Source: Actinomycetes bacterium | Lineage (GTDB): Bacteria; Actinomycetota; Acidimicrobiia; Acidimicrobiales; RAAP-2 | DNA: 10,572 bases | NCBI GenBank assembly: GCA_021850345.1 | Contig: JAJZMN010000257.1 | Location: forward strand, 1-10,572 | Reading direction: 5' to 3' | Shown here: one piece after another, positions 1-6,561 of the stretch | How positions within the stretch are numbered: the stretch's first letter is position 1 | How the letters are laid out: each line of letters starts with the position of its first letter | The notes under the pieces: generated by a model | The model's database searches: none | Told to the model about the DNA's origin: nothing | The model's input: only the letters and a program-made list of their open reading frames with translations | Made by a program: the position numbers and the translations under genes

Positions 1-1767
1 TACCTGCTGTGGATGCTGCTCGGGTTCCTGGTCGTGATGGCGGTGCTGGTCGTCAGCCTGGGCCGGGTCGGGGACATGTTCGGCCGGGTCAAGATGTACA
101 ACCTCGGCTTCGCCGTCTTCACGGTCTTTTCGATCTTGCTTTCGATCGACTGGATGTCGGGGGTCCCCGGCACCTTGTGGTTGATCGCCATGAGGATCCT
201 GCAGGGCGTCGGCGGGGCGCTGCTGTTCGCCAACTCCTCGGCCATCCTCACCGACGCCTTCCCACCCAACCAGCGAGGGCTCGCGCTCGGCGTGAACCAG
301 GTCGCCGCGATCGCCGGGAGCTTCATCGGCCTCGTGATCGGCGGGGTTCTCGGCCCCATCGACTGGCGCCTCGTCTTCCTGATCTCGGTGCCCATCGGGG
401 TGGTGGGCACGATCTGGGCCTACTTCAATCTCCACGAAAAGGGCGTGCGCACGCCCTCGACGATCGATTGGTGGGGCAACCTGACCTTTGCCGCGGGCCT
501 CGTCGCGGTGCTCGTCGGCATCACCTACGGCATCCTTCCGTACGGCAGGAACACCATGAGCTGGACCAGCCCCAAGGTGCTCGGGCTGCTCTTCGGCGGC
601 CTCGCCCTCCTCGGCGTGTTCGTGTGGATCGAGACCCGGGTGAAGAACCCCATGTTCCGCCTGCCGCTCTTCCGGATCCGGGCCTTCACCGCCGGGAACG
701 CCGCGAGCCTCCTCGCGTCTGTGGGGCGCGGCGGGATGATGTTCATCCTCATCATCTGGCTCCAGGGGATCTGGCTCCCCCAGCACGGCTTCAGCTTCGT
801 CTCCACCCCGCTTTGGGCCGGCATCTACATGCTGCCCATGACCGCCGGTTTCCTCATCGCCGGTCCGGTCTCGGGAATCCTCTCCGACCACTTCGGCGCG
901 AGGCCGTTCGCCACTGGAGGGATGGTGGCGGCAGCGGTGAGCTTCGCCCTGCTCGAGTTGCTCCCGGCCAACTTTTCCTATGTCTGGTTCGCCCTGTTGC
1001 TGTTGCTGAACGGCCTCGCGATGGGCCTGTTCTCCTCTCCCAACCGGGCCGGCATCATGAACAGCCTTCCGCCGCGCCAACGTGGGGCAGGCGCCGGCAT
1101 GACGACGACCTTCCAGAACTCGGCGATGGTGCTCTCGATCGGGATCTTCTTCACCTTGATCATCGTGGGCATCTCCTCGCACCTCCCCGGTGCTCTCTAC
1201 GGCGGTCTGACCGCACGAGGCGTCCCGCGCTCCGCCGCCGCCCACGTCTCGCACCTCCCCCCGACGGCGGCCCTCTTCGCCGCCTTCATGGGCTACGACC
1301 CCATCAAGACCGTGCTCGGCCCGGTGCTCGTGCACCTGCCCCACGCGAAGGCTGCCTACCTGACGGGACGCAGCTTCTTCCCGCACCTCATCGCCGCGCC
1401 GTTCATGGCCGGCCTCAGAGAGGCGTTCGACTTCGCCGCCGCGTGCTGCGTCGTGGCCGCCGTCGCCTCGTGGATGCGGGGCGGGAAGTACGTGCACATC
1501 GAGCCTTCGACCGAAGTGGCAACGGTCGCCGGTGCTTTCGCCGATGAGCCGGAGTTCGAGGCGGCCGCCGGCGCGATACCCGCCGCCGGCGGCGTGCCAC
1601 AGGACCGCGGGACCGCGGAAACCGAGGAGTCCGTGGAATCCACGGTGCGCCGCAAGAGCCACGAGGACGGGGTTCCGCTCACCGAGCGTCGTTCCTCGGG
1701 ACGCACACGCCATCGACAACCTGGTGCTCGGCGCTCCACGCTGCCCGGGAGGCAACGCCGGCGTTGA
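1..1767 (+). CDS. MFS transporter, DHA2 (EmrB/QacA-like) family, 5' end missing
   Basis: Proton-driven multidrug exporter of the inner membrane, open at the left edge. The first visible residues form what should be TM2, followed at residues 21-30 (counted from base 1) by MFS motif A, GRVGDMFGRV. A motif C-like antiporter signature, AGSFIGLVIGG, lies near 105-115 and IDWRLVF at about 120-126. Many further hydrophobic segments follow up to about residue 495, as expected for the 14-TM DHA2 group, so roughly the first 50-60 residues (TM1) are missing. A long non-membrane loop lies between the last two TM segments (about 395-465), common in this family. After GGKYVHIEP comes a hydrophilic tail of about 90 residues; the last 26 codons have poor third-position GC and are doubtful as coding. 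The stop overlaps the merR start, which suggests co-transcription and control by that regulator. Substrate unknown. The family call is secure; the specific drug is not inferable. Confidence 0.93.
   Translation, partial: YLLWMLLGFLVVMAVLVVSLGRVGDMFGRVKMYNLGFAVFTVFSILLSIDWMSGVPGTLWLIAMRILQGVGGALLFANSSAILTDAFPPNQRGLALGVNQVAAIAGSFIGLVIGGVLGPIDWRLVFLISVPIGVVGTIWAYFNLHEKGVRTPSTIDWWGNLTFAAGLVAVLVGITYGILPYGRNTMSWTSPKVLGLLFGGLALLGVFVWIETRVKNPMFRLPLFRIRAFTAGNAASLLASVGRGGMMFILIIWLQGIWLPQHGFSFVSTPLWAGIYMLPMTAGFLIAGPVSGILSDHFGARPFATGGMVAAAVSFALLELLPANFSYVWFALLLLLNGLAMGLFSSPNRAGIMNSLPPRQRGAGAGMTTTFQNSAMVLSIGIFFTLIIVGISSHLPGALYGGLTARGVPRSAAAHVSHLPPTAALFAAFMGYDPIKTVLGPVLVHLPHAKAAYLTGRSFFPHLIAAPFMAGLREAFDFAAACCVVAAVASWMRGGKYVHIEPSTEVATVAGAFADEPEFEAAAGAIPAAGGVPQDRGTAETEESVESTVRRKSHEDGVPLTERRSSGRTRHRQPGARRSTLPGRQRRR
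1605..1645. repeat. cluster of short palindromes inside the MFS tail
   Basis: Two CCGCGG palindromes (1605-1610 and 1613-1618) are followed by a perfect 7-1-7 palindrome, CCGTGGA-A-TCCACGG, at 1631-1645. They lie about 120-160 bases before the merR start, in the hydrophilic tail of the exporter gene. A dyad like this could be an operator or simply reflect GC-rich coding sequence. I see no convincing -35/-10 pair around it. The palindromes are seen directly; any regulatory role is inference. Confidence 0.35.
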
Positions 1768-2363
1768 TCACCCAGACCCCCCCGACCGGCGCATCCGAGA
1801 AGCGCTCCGAGCTGCGAACCATCGGGGCGGTGGCGACCGCCACCGGCGTGTCGGAACGCACGCTTCGCTACTACGAGGAGCTCGGCATCCTCCGCCCCAC
1901 CGCTCACCGCCCGGGGGGCGGTCGCCTCTACGCGGACGACGACGTCGACCGGGTCCGACGGATCCGGGAGCTCCAGGGGCTGATGGGGTTCAACCTCGAA
2001 GAGATCCGCACGGTGCTGTCCGCAGAAGACCGGCTCGACGTGCTGCGGGGCGAGTACCGGGCAGGGACGCGGAACCCGATCGCCGTCGTGGAAGAGGCGA
2101 TCGCCACCCTGGAGTCGCTGCGTGCGCAGGTGGATGCGAAGCTCGAAGGGTTGGCGAAATTCCGGGCGGGCCTGGACGAACGCCTCGAGCGGCTCCGGCC
2201 GCGCCTGGGGAGCTCCCGCCCCGGTGACTCGGGTCCTTCCACGGCAGTTCCGGTCGCGAAAGGACAGAAGGAGCGGGCTACCTCGGCAACGACGAGGGCG
2301 GCGGCGAAGAAGGCCCGCCCCGCTGCCGGCAGGACACCGCGGGCACCCCGTCAGACCGGCTAG
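1764..2363 (+). CDS. MerR-family transcriptional regulator
   Basis: DNA-binding regulator of 199 residues. The winged-helix HTH is at about residues 18-85: TIGAVATATGVSERTLRYYEELGIL (read here from residue 19) includes the hallmark RYYE, followed by a wing and RRIRELQGLMGFNLEEI. A long amphipathic helix at about 105-155 should form the antiparallel dimer coiled coil. There is no cysteine in the protein, so it is not a classical thiol metal or redox sensor. The C-terminus (about 166-199) is an Ala/Lys/Arg-rich, histone-like tail that is unusual for MerR. The start is TTG, its last two bases shared with the TGA stop of the exporter; GGGAGG at 1747-1752 is a plausible ribosome site. No ATG or GTG occurs in frame upstream before the stop at 1545; a later GTG would cut into the HTH. 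Probable role: effector-dependent control of the upstream exporter. Confidence 0.9.
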   Translation: MITQTPPTGASEKRSELRTIGAVATATGVSERTLRYYEELGILRPTAHRPGGGRLYADDDVDRVRRIRELQGLMGFNLEEIRTVLSAEDRLDVLRGEYRAGTRNPIAVVEEAIATLESLRAQVDAKLEGLAKFRAGLDERLERLRPRLGSSRPGDSGPSTAVPVAKGQKERATSATTRAAAKKARPAAGRTPRAPRQTG

Positions 2364-2382
2364 CCCCTCCCTCACCCTGGGT

Positions 2383-2415
2383 GTCCCATTTCGCGTCCCA
2401 TTTTGCGAGGGACGC
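2383..2415 (+). terminator. tandem GTCCCATTT repeat leading into a perfect 7-bp hairpin; possible merR terminator
   Basis: Starting 20 bases after the merR stop, GTCCCATTTCGC (2383-2394) is followed at once by GTCCCATTTTGC (2395-2406), differing at one base. The second copy starts within the left arm of a hairpin: GCGTCCC (2393-2399), a 9-base loop, and GGGACGC (2409-2415). No U-tract follows, so an intrinsic terminator is uncertain. Just before it, CACCC-T-GGGTG (2373-2383) is an 11-base palindrome. It could equally be a dispersed repeat or a protein-binding site. Confidence 0.45.
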
Positions 2416-2437
2416 CTGAAAACGTTCGCCAATAGGC

Positions 2438-2456
2438 CCCGAGCACAAAAATCGGG
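2438..2456 (+). other. small hairpin upstream of the ABC operon promoter
   Basis: CCCGA (2438-2442) and TCGGG (2452-2456) pair around a 9-base A-rich loop. The right arm ends seven bases before the putative -35 box. It could form part of a terminator zone or act as an operator half-site pair; five pairs alone are weak evidence. Confidence 0.25.
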
Positions 2457-2462
2457 CGCGCC

Positions 2463-2491
2463 TTGACCCCAGCGACACCGAACCGTAACGT
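2463..2491 (+). promoter_or_regulatory. sigma-70-type promoter for the ABC importer operon
   Basis: TTGACC at 2463-2468 matches five of six bases of the -35 consensus. A 17-base spacer leads to TAACGT at 2486-2491, which has the TAnnnT core. Transcription would start near 2498, giving a leader of about 60 bases before the binding-protein gene. This is the best promoter match I see in the window. Confidence 0.6.
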
Positions 2492-2514
2492 CCTTCGGGC
2501 AATCCGCCACTAAG

Positions 2515-2542
2515 GTCGGGGAACCGACGGACGCAACGGACG
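2515..2542 (+). other. leader of the ABC operon: tetraloop hairpin and 7-base direct repeat
   Basis: GTCGG-GGAA-CCGAC (2515-2528) is a 5-bp stem closed by a GNRA-type loop. It is followed by two copies of ACGGACG (2527-2533 and 2536-2542) on a 9-base period. A GGGGG run at 2547-2551 lies 6 bases before the ATG and is the likely ribosome-binding site. No known riboswitch architecture is recognisable in a leader this short. Confidence 0.3.
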
Positions 2543-2557
2543 ACTCGGGGGCAGCCA

Positions 2558-4456
2558 ATGTTCGAAGGCAAGATCGGGCGCATGGCCATCGGTGCGACGC
2601 ACACCGCAGAGCGGGGCAGGCGCCGTCGAGCGTTTCCCGCCGTACTGGCAACCCTCGGCCTCGTGCTCACGACGGCCGGCTTCACCGGCGCGACCGCCGG
2701 CGCTGCGCAGAATGCGCACAACGCCCACAAGTCCCCCAAGGCGGTGTCCGGTGGGATGCCGAGCTACGCCCTCGACCAGGGCGACGCCTTCACATGGATC
2801 CTCCCGCTCGACAACCAGAACTCCTACGAGGCCTGGCAGATCAACACGGAGCGCGAGATGTGGCTGCCCCTGTACTGGGCGGGCAAGGGCTCCAAGACCG
2901 GCATCAACTACACACAGTCGGTCGCGAAGCCACCCGTGTACTCCGACAACAACAAGACCGTGACCATCACGATGAAGACCAATTTCAAGTGGTCGACAGG
3001 GGCGACGGTCACAACCAACGACGTCAAGTTCTACTTCCAGCTCCTCGACGCCGGGAAGCACAAGCTCGGCAACTACCTGCCGGGACTCATGCCCGACAAC
3101 ATCGCGAGCATCACATACCCGAGCTCCACCACCTTCGTCCTGCACCTGAAGAAGTCCTACAACCCGGTGTGGTTCACGGGCAACCAGCTCACCTGGATCT
3201 ACCCGCTGCCGGTCCAGGCCTGGGACCGGACCTCCGCCACATCGGCCGCTGGCTCCGCCGCCTCGACGCCGGCGGGTGCGGCCAAGGTGATGACATTCCT
3301 CTTCCACCAGTCGAAAGCCCGCGGGACCTATCCGACAAACCCGCTGTGGAAGACCGTCGACGGTCCGTTCGAGATCAGCGCGTACAACACGGTGACCCAC
3401 CAGGCGACGTTCGTCACCAACGCTCACTACACCGGGCCGACAAAGCCGCGCATCGCCGGGTTCAAGCTCTACAGCTTCACAACAGGTACCGCGGAACTCG
3501 ACGCCCTGCGCTCGGGGACGATCACATTCGGTTGGATCCCGTACGGCTCGTTGAAGGAGTCGTCGTACTTCAAGAGCCACGGCTACGCGATCAAGCCGTG
3601 GCCGACCTTCTACAACCAGGTGATCGAGCTCGGGTTCACGTCCAAGACATGGGGCGCCCTCGTGAAGCAGCTCTACATCCGCCAAGCCCTCCAGCACCTC
3701 ATCAACCAGACACTCTTCATCAAGAAGGCCTTCAGCGGTTACGCGATCCCCGACTACGGACCGATCTCCGACTTCCCCCACTCCAGCTACGTGAGCCCCC
3801 AGCTGCGAAAGAACCCCTATCCCTACAACCCGCAGCTCGCTGCGAAGATCCTCCAGAAGCACGGCTGGGCGAAGGGCCCCGGAGGGATCGACGTGTGCAA
3901 GCACCCGGGAACCGGTCCGTCCAAGTGCGGGAAAGGAATCCCCAAGGGGAAGAAGCTCAGTTTCCTGTACGTCTACTCGACCGGCACAACAGCGTTCTTC
4001 GCTGCGGTGTCCTCCTTCAAGTCGACCGCCAAGAGCGCCGGAATCGATCTGGCATTGAAGGGCGAGACCCAGACAACCATGTTCTCCACGGTCGGCGTGT
4101 GCCCCAGCACACCGCCGTGCAAGTGGGGCCTCGCCGGCTACTCGAATTACATGTGGACATACGGCCAGTACACGCTCGTGCCTTCGGGGACACAGCAGTG
4201 GGGCAAGGGCAACTTCTGGGGTGGCGGCTACACAACACCCAAGGCGCAGAAGCTGATCAACCAGTCCGAGACGAAGCCCGGCCTGAAGTCCCTCTACAAG
4301 GCAGAGAACTACCTCTCGAAGGACTTGGCCTCGCTGTGGTGGCCGCTCCAGGACCTCGAGATCGTCGCCGTGAAGAAGAGCCTTTCAGGCTGGCAGCAGC
4401 TCGGCCCGTACGGAGACTTCACCCCGCAGAGCTGGTACTTCACCAAGTCCGGCTAG
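2558..4456 (+). CDS. ABC importer substrate-binding protein, family 5 (peptide/nickel/opine type)
   Basis: Extracytoplasmic receptor of 632 residues that should capture the solute and hand it to the two permeases encoded next. The N-terminus has a basic stretch (residues 19-24), a hydrophobic core to about 48, and an AGA-A cleavage-like site near 49/50. RRAF at 23-26 resembles a twin-arginine motif. There is no lipobox cysteine, which is unusual for a Gram-positive binding protein. The mature part shows the SBP_bac_5 pattern: AFTWILPLDNQ, a WSTGATVTTNDVKFYFQLL motif at about 147-165 (the family's 'f.dG.p.ta.Dv.fs' block), and IRQALQHLINQTLFIKKAF later. Only four cysteines are seen, as two close pairs (447/457 and 515/521), likely disulfide hairpins. 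Start ATG 2558 is preceded by GGGGG; ATG 2582 is an alternative. Threonine is coded by ACA in 22 of 64 cases, unlike flanking genes. The ligand is unknown. Confidence 0.92.
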   Translation: MFEGKIGRMAIGATHTAERGRRRRAFPAVLATLGLVLTTAGFTGATAGAAQNAHNAHKSPKAVSGGMPSYALDQGDAFTWILPLDNQNSYEAWQINTEREMWLPLYWAGKGSKTGINYTQSVAKPPVYSDNNKTVTITMKTNFKWSTGATVTTNDVKFYFQLLDAGKHKLGNYLPGLMPDNIASITYPSSTTFVLHLKKSYNPVWFTGNQLTWIYPLPVQAWDRTSATSAAGSAASTPAGAAKVMTFLFHQSKARGTYPTNPLWKTVDGPFEISAYNTVTHQATFVTNAHYTGPTKPRIAGFKLYSFTTGTAELDALRSGTITFGWIPYGSLKESSYFKSHGYAIKPWPTFYNQVIELGFTSKTWGALVKQLYIRQALQHLINQTLFIKKAFSGYAIPDYGPISDFPHSSYVSPQLRKNPYPYNPQLAAKILQKHGWAKGPGGIDVCKHPGTGPSKCGKGIPKGKKLSFLYVYSTGTTAFFAAVSSFKSTAKSAGIDLALKGETQTTMFSTVGVCPSTPPCKWGLAGYSNYMWTYGQYTLVPSGTQQWGKGNFWGGGYTTPKAQKLINQSETKPGLKSLYKAENYLSKDLASLWWPLQDLEIVAVKKSLSGWQQLGPYGDFTPQSWYFTKSG

Positions 4457-4474
4457 GCACGCTGCAGTGAAGGT

Positions 4475-4506
4475 GCCGGCCCGTGGAGAAGGCATCGCCT
4501 GCCGGC
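4475..4506 (+). ncRNA. intergenic mRNA stem-loop after the binding-protein gene
   Basis: GCCGGC at 4475-4480 pairs with GCCGGC at 4501-4506. Between them, AGGC (4490-4493), loop ATC, and GCCT (4497-4500) extend the stem directly on the 3' side, giving about 10 pairs with a one-sided 9-base bulge. This is not a separate RNA gene but a structure in the operon mRNA. Stem-loops here commonly protect the binding-protein message and lower permease expression in importer operons; that role is inferred. Confidence 0.4.
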
Positions 4507-4514
4507 GGTGCGAC

Positions 4515-4523
4515 AGGGAAGGG
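4515..4523 (+). promoter_or_regulatory. ribosome-binding site deciding the permease 1 start
   Basis: AGGGAAGGG just before GTG 4526 is the strongest purine run here. It favours GTG 4526 over the upstream in-frame GTG at 4508, which has no well-spaced site. Confidence 0.5.
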
Positions 4524-4525
4524 AA

Positions 4526-5467
4526 GTGATCGGCTACATCGTCAGGCGCGGCGGACAAGCCGTCGTCGTCTTGGTCCTCGTGAGCATCGTCGTCTTCCTC
4601 ATGCTCCACGCCCTGCCGGGAGGACTCGTGCGGTCCCAGCTCGGCCCGCACGCCAGCCGCTTCGCGGTCCACCACCTCATCGTCGAAGAGGGACTCACAA
4701 AGCCCCTGCCGGTGCAGTACGGCATCTGGCTGTCCAACATCGTCCACGGCAACCTCGGGTACTCGTACCTGCTCAACACGCCGGTCTCGACCCTGCTCGG
4801 CGAGTACCTGCCGCGTGATCTCATCCTCGGCGGTGCATCGCTCGTCGTGGCCATCCTCCTGTCGGTCCCGCTCGGCGTCCTCCAGGGGTCGCGGCGCAAC
4901 TCATTGACCGACTACGGCCTCTCCGGCTCCCTCCTCACCCTGTACTCGATGCCCTACTTCCTCCTCGGGGTCATCGCCATCGTGGTATTCAACATCTGGC
5001 TCGGCATCCTGCCGTCCTCCGCGACGACATACGGTCAGAGCTTCGGTACCGATGTGAACGTGCTGGTGCTACCGGTCCTCGCCCTCAGCCTCGGCAACAT
5101 CGCCTACTTCAGCCGCTACCTGCGGAGCTCGGTCATCGACAGCCTGGGAGAGGAGTACGTCCGGACTGCCAGGGCCAAGGGGGCGGGGCTTCGGCGCATC
5201 CTCACCCGGCACGTCCTGCGCAATTCCCTGCTCCCGTTCGTCTCCGTCGTCGGTATCAGCCTCCCGACAGTGGTGAGTGGCGCCCTCGTCATCGAAGTCC
5301 TCTTCAACTACCCGGGGATGGGCCTCCTCTTCTGGAATGCCCAGGAGCACCGCACATATCCGGTGTTGCTGGGGATCATCCTGCTCGTCAGCGCCACGGT
5401 CGTGGTAGGCAACCTTCTTGCCGACCTCGCGTACGCCGTCTTGGACCCGAGGATCCGCTATGGCTGA
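4526..5467 (+). CDS. ABC importer permease, DppB/OppB type
   Basis: First transmembrane subunit of the importer, 313 residues from GTG 4526. It opens with the typical IGYIVRRGGQAVVVLVLVSI membrane segment and a periplasmic loop ending in LPVQYGIWLSNIVHGNLGYS, characteristic of DppB-like subunits. Further membrane segments follow near residues 105-125, 135-160, 180-200 and 275-300. The EAA loop that docks the ATPase is at about 209-237 (EEYVRTARAKGAGLRRIL, then RHVLRNSLLP), with the conserved glycine present. The family usually has 300-340 residues, so it is complete. It lies 69 bases after the binding-protein gene, separated by a stem-loop, and overlaps the next permease by 8 bases. Threonine is ACA in 4 of 12 cases, as in the rest of this operon. 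Whether it carries peptides, nickel or another solute cannot be told. Confidence 0.93.
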   Translation: MIGYIVRRGGQAVVVLVLVSIVVFLMLHALPGGLVRSQLGPHASRFAVHHLIVEEGLTKPLPVQYGIWLSNIVHGNLGYSYLLNTPVSTLLGEYLPRDLILGGASLVVAILLSVPLGVLQGSRRNSLTDYGLSGSLLTLYSMPYFLLGVIAIVVFNIWLGILPSSATTYGQSFGTDVNVLVLPVLALSLGNIAYFSRYLRSSVIDSLGEEYVRTARAKGAGLRRILTRHVLRNSLLPFVSVVGISLPTVVSGALVIEVLFNYPGMGLLFWNAQEHRTYPVLLGIILLVSATVVVGNLLADLAYAVLDPRIRYG

Positions 5468-6455
5468 CGACACGAGGGCAACGAGCCCCGAGCGGGCGCC
5501 GGGGCAGTTGTCACCGGGAGAGCGCATCGAGGTCGCGACCCTCGTGGCCGAGGTGACTGCACCGACGGGTCACCCAGCGTCGTCTGCAGCGGAAGAAGGC
5601 AGGTCGCGGCAGTGGCGCCGCGACCTCCGGACCTTCGCCGACAACCGGCTTGCGCTCGCGGGCCTCATCCTCCTTGTCGCCATCGTCCTCTTCTGTTTCG
5701 TCGGCCCGCTCATCTACAAGACGGACCAGGTCTCTTCGACACTCCTCAACGCGAGCGTTGCGCCATCGGGTCAATACCCGCTCGGCACGAACCCCGAGGG
5801 CTACGACATGCTCGGGCGGCTCATGCTGGGGGGTCAGAGCACCCTCGAGGTGGGCTTGGCGGTCGCGGTGCTCGGTACCGCGTTCGGGACGCTGTGGGGT
5901 GCGCTCGCCGGCTACATCGGCGGCGCCGTCGACACGGTCATGATGCGGATCGTCGACATGACGCTGTCAATCCCGTTCCTCTTCTTCGCCGTGCTGATCG
6001 CGACGCTGCTGACACCGTCGCTCCCGCTCATCGTCATGGCGATCACCGCGGTGAGCTGGCCGGGGACCGCACGCATCGTGCGGGCGGAAACCCTGTCGAT
6101 CAAGACGCGCGACTACGTCGTCGCCGCGTCCGGCTTCGGCAGCTGGCACCTCCGCCTCGTCGGGCGGCACGTCCTGCCGAACTCCATCGGGGCGATCATC
6201 GTGAACGCGACGTTGAAGGTCGCGACAGCCATTATTCTCTTCGCGACGCTCGCCTTCCTCGGGCTCGCGGTGCCGCCCCCCGCCACGAGTTGGGGGGTCA
6301 CACTGACGCTCGGAATCCACCACCTCTTCGATAACTACTGGTGGGAGCTGTGGCTGCCGGCGGCCGCGATCACCTTGACCGTGATCGCCATCAGCGTCAT
6401 CGGCGACGGGATCTACGACGTGGTCTCCAAGCGCCAGACGGTCGCCAGGGAGTAG
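5460..6455 (+). CDS. ABC importer permease, DppC/OppC type
   Basis: Second transmembrane subunit, 331 residues from ATG 5460; GAGGA at 5449-5453 gives a well-spaced ribosome site and the start overlaps the previous gene by 8 bases, typical of translational coupling. The N-terminus has about 48 hydrophilic residues, then the OppC_N block [20 protein letters not shown] with the first membrane segment. The periplasmic loop [20 protein letters not shown] is the family's 'hplGTD..GrDvlsR...G' signature with N for D and E-G-Y-D for the following block. The EAA loop is at about 215-242 ([18 protein letters not shown], then RHVLPNS). It should pair with the DppB-type subunit to form the channel. No DppD/DppF ATPase gene follows; the next gene is an acyl-CoA dehydrogenase. 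The solute is unknown. Confidence 0.93.
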   Translation: MADDTRATSPERAPGQLSPGERIEVATLVAEVTAPTGHPASSAAEEGRSRQWRRDLRTFADNRLALAGLILLVAIVLFCFVGPLIYKTDQVSSTLLNASVAPSGQYPLGTNPEGYDMLGRLMLGGQSTLEVGLAVAVLGTAFGTLWGALAGYIGGAVDTVMMRIVDMTLSIPFLFFAVLIATLLTPSLPLIVMAITAVSWPGTARIVRAETLSIKTRDYVVAASGFGSWHLRLVGRHVLPNSIGAIIVNATLKVATAIILFATLAFLGLAVPPPATSWGVTLTLGIHHLFDNYWWELWLPAAAITLTVIAISVIGDGIYDVVSKRQTVARE

Positions 6456-6521
6456 GCGGCGCGGCAATGCCCGCTGGTGCGTCCCGGTACCTGCGCTGCG
6501 CATCCGCGCGATGCTTGCGGG

Positions 6522-6535
6522 GCTGCACGCGCAGC
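6522..6535 (+). other. short hairpin in the gap before the acyl-CoA dehydrogenase gene
   Basis: The 106-base gap 6456-6561 has no clear promoter. It holds GCTGC-ACGC-GCAGC at 6522-6535, and CTGCGC (6491-6496) could instead pair with GCGCAG (6529-6534). AGAGAGGA near 6548-6555 serves as the ribosome site for the next gene. Read-through from the permease operon is possible. Confidence 0.25.
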
Positions 6536-6561
6536 GATGGGCAGAGCAGAGAGGACGCCTC

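Noticed and set aside
9..1547. Plus-strand alternate frame across the MFS gene (512 codons)
   Set aside because: Arg/His/Pro-rich shadow of the transporter frame, with no membrane segments of its own.
1561..1600. GCCGCCGGC repeats as a mobile-element or REP-like signal
   Set aside because: They encode an Ala/Gly-rich stretch in the MFS frame and are simple GC-rich codon repeats.
2492..2557. Riboswitch in the importer leader
   Set aside because: The leader is about 60 bases with one small hairpin, too short for the known metabolite-binding classes I can recognise.
1356..2651. Minus-strand open frame across MFS, merR and the intergenic region (431 codons)
   Set aside because: It spans three unrelated plus-strand elements, is low in complexity, and shows no domain or plausible ribosome site.
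2510..3904. Long minus-strand open frame opposite the binding-protein gene (464 codons)
   Set aside because: It mirrors the codon periodicity of the plus-strand gene, has no recognisable domain, and such antisense frames are common in very GC-rich DNA.
2794..4470. Plus-strand alternate frame within the binding-protein gene (558 codons)
   Set aside because: Arg/Asp/Gln-rich translation typical of a shifted GC-rich frame; the true frame has clear family motifs and a signal peptide.
5418..5459. Earlier start for permease 2
   Set aside because: It would overlap permease 1 by 50 bases; ATG 5460 has a GAGGA site and the usual short overlap.
6511..6561. Upstream ATG for the acyl-CoA dehydrogenase
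   Set aside because: It adds 17 residues not typical of the family and lacks a good ribosome site; GTG 6562 gives the usual M-D-F start.
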